In this document: positions 5,535 through 7,369 of the stretch, in pieces | Numbering within the stretch: the first letter of the stretch is position 1 | How the letters are laid out: each line of letters starts with the position of its first letter | Source: Lachnospiraceae bacterium | GTDB lineage: Bacteria > Bacillota > Clostridia > Lachnospirales > Lachnospiraceae | NCBI GenBank assembly: GCA_003484785.1 | Contig: DNAD01000197.1 | Coordinates: forward strand, 422 to 7,790 | DNA length: 7,369 nucleotides | Reading direction: 5' to 3' | Made by a program: the position numbers and the translations under genes | The notes under the pieces: model-generated | What the model saw: only the letters and a program-made list of their open reading frames with translations | What the model was told of the DNA's origin: nothing | Databases searched by the model: none

Positions 5535-6785
5535 ATGAAAAACGTGGAAAATAAGCGTGGCGTTATCATAACGGCGTGCATTGTCATATTTGTATTTCTG
5601 TTTACGCTGATAGCGGAGAAGATAGCACCTCCCTCATGGAATATGCTTTTCATGGTGCTTAAGAAGGGTTCGATCTATGTGCTGATCGCTGTCAGCATGA
5701 ATCTGTTAAACGGTTTCACCGGATTGTTCTCTCTCGGACAGGCCGGCTTCATGCTGCTGGGGGCGTATACCTACGGCATCTTTACGATCCCGGTTGAGGA
5801 CAGGGCTTCGGTCTATCAGTATTTTGACGGAGGGCTCATACAGTTTACCATTCCGGTTCCCCTGGCTCTGATTCTTTCCGGGCTTGTAGCCGCTTTTTTT
5901 GCCTTTCTTATCGGGCTTCCGGTACTTAGGCTTAAATCGGACTATCTTGCCATCGCTACTCTTGGCTTTGCGGAGATAATAAGAGCGATCTTTCAGTGGC
6001 AGGCTCTGGGACCCATCACCAACGGCTCAAATCTCCTGAGAAAGTTTCCCGTATTCAACAGTACAATAGCTTATTTTGCTGTGGTGGGGATCTGCGTCGC
6101 GATCATACTTCTGCTTATCAATTCCTCCTACGGAAGGGCCTTTAAGGCGATCCGTGAGGATGAAGTTGCGGCGGAGGCGATGGGCATAAATCTTGCGAAG
6201 CATAAGATGCTCTCCTTCTGTATCAGTTCCTTTTTTGCCGGTATCGGAGGAGCGCTTCTTGCCATGTATCAGACCTCGGTTCAGGCCGCGATCTTTAAGT
6301 CGGCAATGACCTATGAGATCCTTTTGATAGTTGTTATCGGGGGCATAGGCTCCATTTCCGGAAGCATCATAGCCTCGTTTCTGTACATTGCCTGCAGTGA
6401 GTGGTGGCTTAGGTTCTTAGATCAGGAGACCTCTCTCGTCGGTGCTCAGAGGAGCCGGTTCATCGTGGTAATGGCAGTGGTTTTCGTGATCCTGCTTGTT
6501 CTTATGATTATAAGGATGAAAAAGCCGAAGGGAAAGCCCCTAGCCTTATATGGAGCCGGTGCGGCGGTCTGCTGCATAGTCCTTGGGTGGCTTGTGTATT
6601 TTGCGGCTACGGGACAGACCAGGATCCCGCTGTTAAGGAACGGCTTCAGAATGGTCGTATTCTCGGTGGTTATCATGATTATCGTGCTTTTCTTCAGCCA
6701 GGGCATAATGGGAACTAAGGAACTGCCGGATCTCTTTAAGAAAAAAGAGGTATCGGGGGATGCCGCAAAGGAGGTGGCTCAGTGA
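5535..6785 (+). CDS. livM: Branched-chain-amino-acid-type ABC importer permease LivM, with extra C-terminal helices
   Basis: This is the second pore subunit, 416 residues. After a first hydrophobic segment (10-27) come the family hallmarks: MNLLNGFTGLFSLGQAGFM (55-73), GLPVLRLKSDYLAIATLGFA (127-146) and the TNG motif (162-164). The ATPase-contacting loop is GRAFKAIREDEVAAEAMGIN (200-219), followed by ISSFFAGIGGALLAMY (230-245) and EILLIVVIGGIGSISGS (261-277). In most LivM proteins the last helix follows soon after; here a basic loop and two added hydrophobic segments (about 309-326 and 338-358) intervene before the standard end FRMVVFSVVIMIIVLFFSQG (371-390). A hydrophilic tail of 23 residues closes the protein. 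GGAGAAGG (5518-5525) serves ATG 5535, inside the end of livH. The livM stop overlaps the livG start by 4 bases, indicating translational coupling. Confidence 0.93.
   Translation: MKNVENKRGVIITACIVIFVFLFTLIAEKIAPPSWNMLFMVLKKGSIYVLIAVSMNLLNGFTGLFSLGQAGFMLLGAYTYGIFTIPVEDRASVYQYFDGGLIQFTIPVPLALILSGLVAAFFAFLIGLPVLRLKSDYLAIATLGFAEIIRAIFQWQALGPITNGSNLLRKFPVFNSTIAYFAVVGICVAIILLLINSSYGRAFKAIREDEVAAEAMGINLAKHKMLSFCISSFFAGIGGALLAMYQTSVQAAIFKSAMTYEILLIVVIGGIGSISGSIIASFLYIACSEWWLRFLDQETSLVGAQRSRFIVVMAVVFVILLVLMIIRMKKPKGKPLALYGAGAAVCCIVLGWLVYFAATGQTRIPLLRNGFRMVVFSVVIMIIVLFFSQGIMGTKELPDLFKKKEVSGDAAKEVAQ
6767..6776 (+). promoter_or_regulatory. Ribosome binding site that sets the livG GTG start
   Basis: AAAGGAGGTG is a near-perfect match to the 16S 3' end, 7 bases (from GGAGG) before GTG 6782. 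It lies within the final livM codons. It justifies the non-ATG start; the next in-frame ATG is 12 codons in, inside the conserved first strand. Confidence 0.8.
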
Positions 6786-7369
6786 GCACGAACGTACTGG
6801 AGCTTGAACATGTCACGATGCAGTTTGGCGGAGTCGTGGCCGTAAATGATCTGTCCATGGAGGTAAGAGAGGGAGAGATAGTGGCCCTTATCGGTCCCAA
6901 CGGAGCCGGAAAGACCACTGCCTTTAACTGTATTACCGGGGTATACGAGCCTACCAATGGCAGGGTATTATTCATGGGCTCTCCAATGGTGGAAAACTAT
7001 CCCCAGAGCAAAATGAAAAAGCAGTATCAGGGAGAGCATCAGGGGGATTATCGCCATAAAATCAGTCCCACTCCCGACAGGATAACAAAGCTCGGGATCG
7101 CCCGGACCTTTCAGAACATAAGACTGTTTTCAAGGCTCTCTGTTTTTGACAATGTGCTCATTGCAAAACACATGAGGGCTAATCATAACTGGTTTACCTC
7201 TACCTTCAGGCTGAGCGCAAAGGAGGAGAAGAGGATGCGGGAAGAGGCGGAGGCACTGCTTGCGGAACAGAATCTCCTTCATCTTAAAAATGAGGTTGCG
7301 GGCTCGCTTCCCTACGGTATCCAGAGGAGACTGGAGATAGCAAGGGCTCTTGCCACATCTCCGAAGCTT
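6782..7369 (+). CDS. livG: Branched-chain-amino-acid-type ABC importer ATPase LivG (partial, 3' end outside window)
   Basis: The first 196 codons of a cytosolic ATP-binding subunit are present; family members run about 255-290 residues. After the start STNVLELEHVTMQFGG comes the Walker A motif GPNGAGKTT (38-46). The Q-loop region is IARTFQNIRLF (106-116), and the ABC signature is SLPYGIQRRLEIARALA (175-191). In this family the signature reads LxYGxQRRLEIAR, so the LPYG form is normal. Walker B and the H-loop lie beyond the edge. Between Walker A and the Q-loop there are 61 residues against 37 in E. coli LivG. The added ~24 residues (SPMVENYP... to ...YRHKIS, about 67-93) are polar and rich in Lys, Gln and His. 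The GTG start overlaps the livM stop. A livF gene for the partner ATPase is expected downstream but is not seen here. Confidence 0.94.
   Translation, partial: MSTNVLELEHVTMQFGGVVAVNDLSMEVREGEIVALIGPNGAGKTTAFNCITGVYEPTNGRVLFMGSPMVENYPQSKMKKQYQGEHQGDYRHKISPTPDRITKLGIARTFQNIRLFSRLSVFDNVLIAKHMRANHNWFTSTFRLSAKEEKRMREEAEALLAEQNLLHLKNEVAGSLPYGIQRRLEIARALATSPKL

Overview
The window looks like chromosomal DNA from an anaerobic Gram-positive clostridium, most likely a Lachnospiraceae-type Firmicute. This rests on the protein types, the strong purine-rich ribosome binding sites (AAAGGAGG, GGGAGGT), heavy use of AGG/AGA and ATA codons, a lipoprotein rather than periplasmic solute-binding protein, and roughly balanced GC content. 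I cannot name a species. All eight genes read on the + strand, and I see no mobile element, CRISPR array, tRNA or rRNA.

Region 1 (1-3072) is a housekeeping cluster. It starts with a perfect 12-bp-stem hairpin just ahead of a GreA-family transcript cleavage factor (43-546). After 76 bp comes an OGG1-type 8-oxoguanine DNA glycosylase/lyase (623-1435). Then follow a DUF1653 protein with an acidic linker and a helical C-terminal domain (1438-2052, 2 bp gap) and a family 2 glycosyltransferase (2053-3072, zero gap). The last three are almost certainly co-transcribed. No convincing terminator follows the glycosyltransferase, so some read-through into region 2 is possible.

Region 2 (3073-7369, running off the right edge) is a branched-chain-amino-acid-type (HAAT family) ABC importer in the classical order: lipoprotein binding protein (livJ-type), permease livH, permease livM, and ATPase livG (truncated by the window edge). 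A livF-type second ATPase would be expected just outside. An AT-rich intergenic stretch before livJ holds three TATAAT boxes, one of them an extended -10, plus a 16-bp dyad over another. A 191-bp structured spacer between livJ and livH carries two strong inverted repeats. It probably makes livJ mRNA more abundant than the permease/ATPase part. livH, livM and livG are tightly packed (4 bp gap, then a 4-base overlap).

I find no clearly undescribed system. The points most worth a second look are: the altered damage-recognition residues of the glycosylase and its pairing with a GreA-like factor; the folded livJ-livH spacer; an extra two-helix segment in LivM and a 24-residue insert in LivG, which may belong together; and the unexplained DUF1653 protein in the repair cluster.
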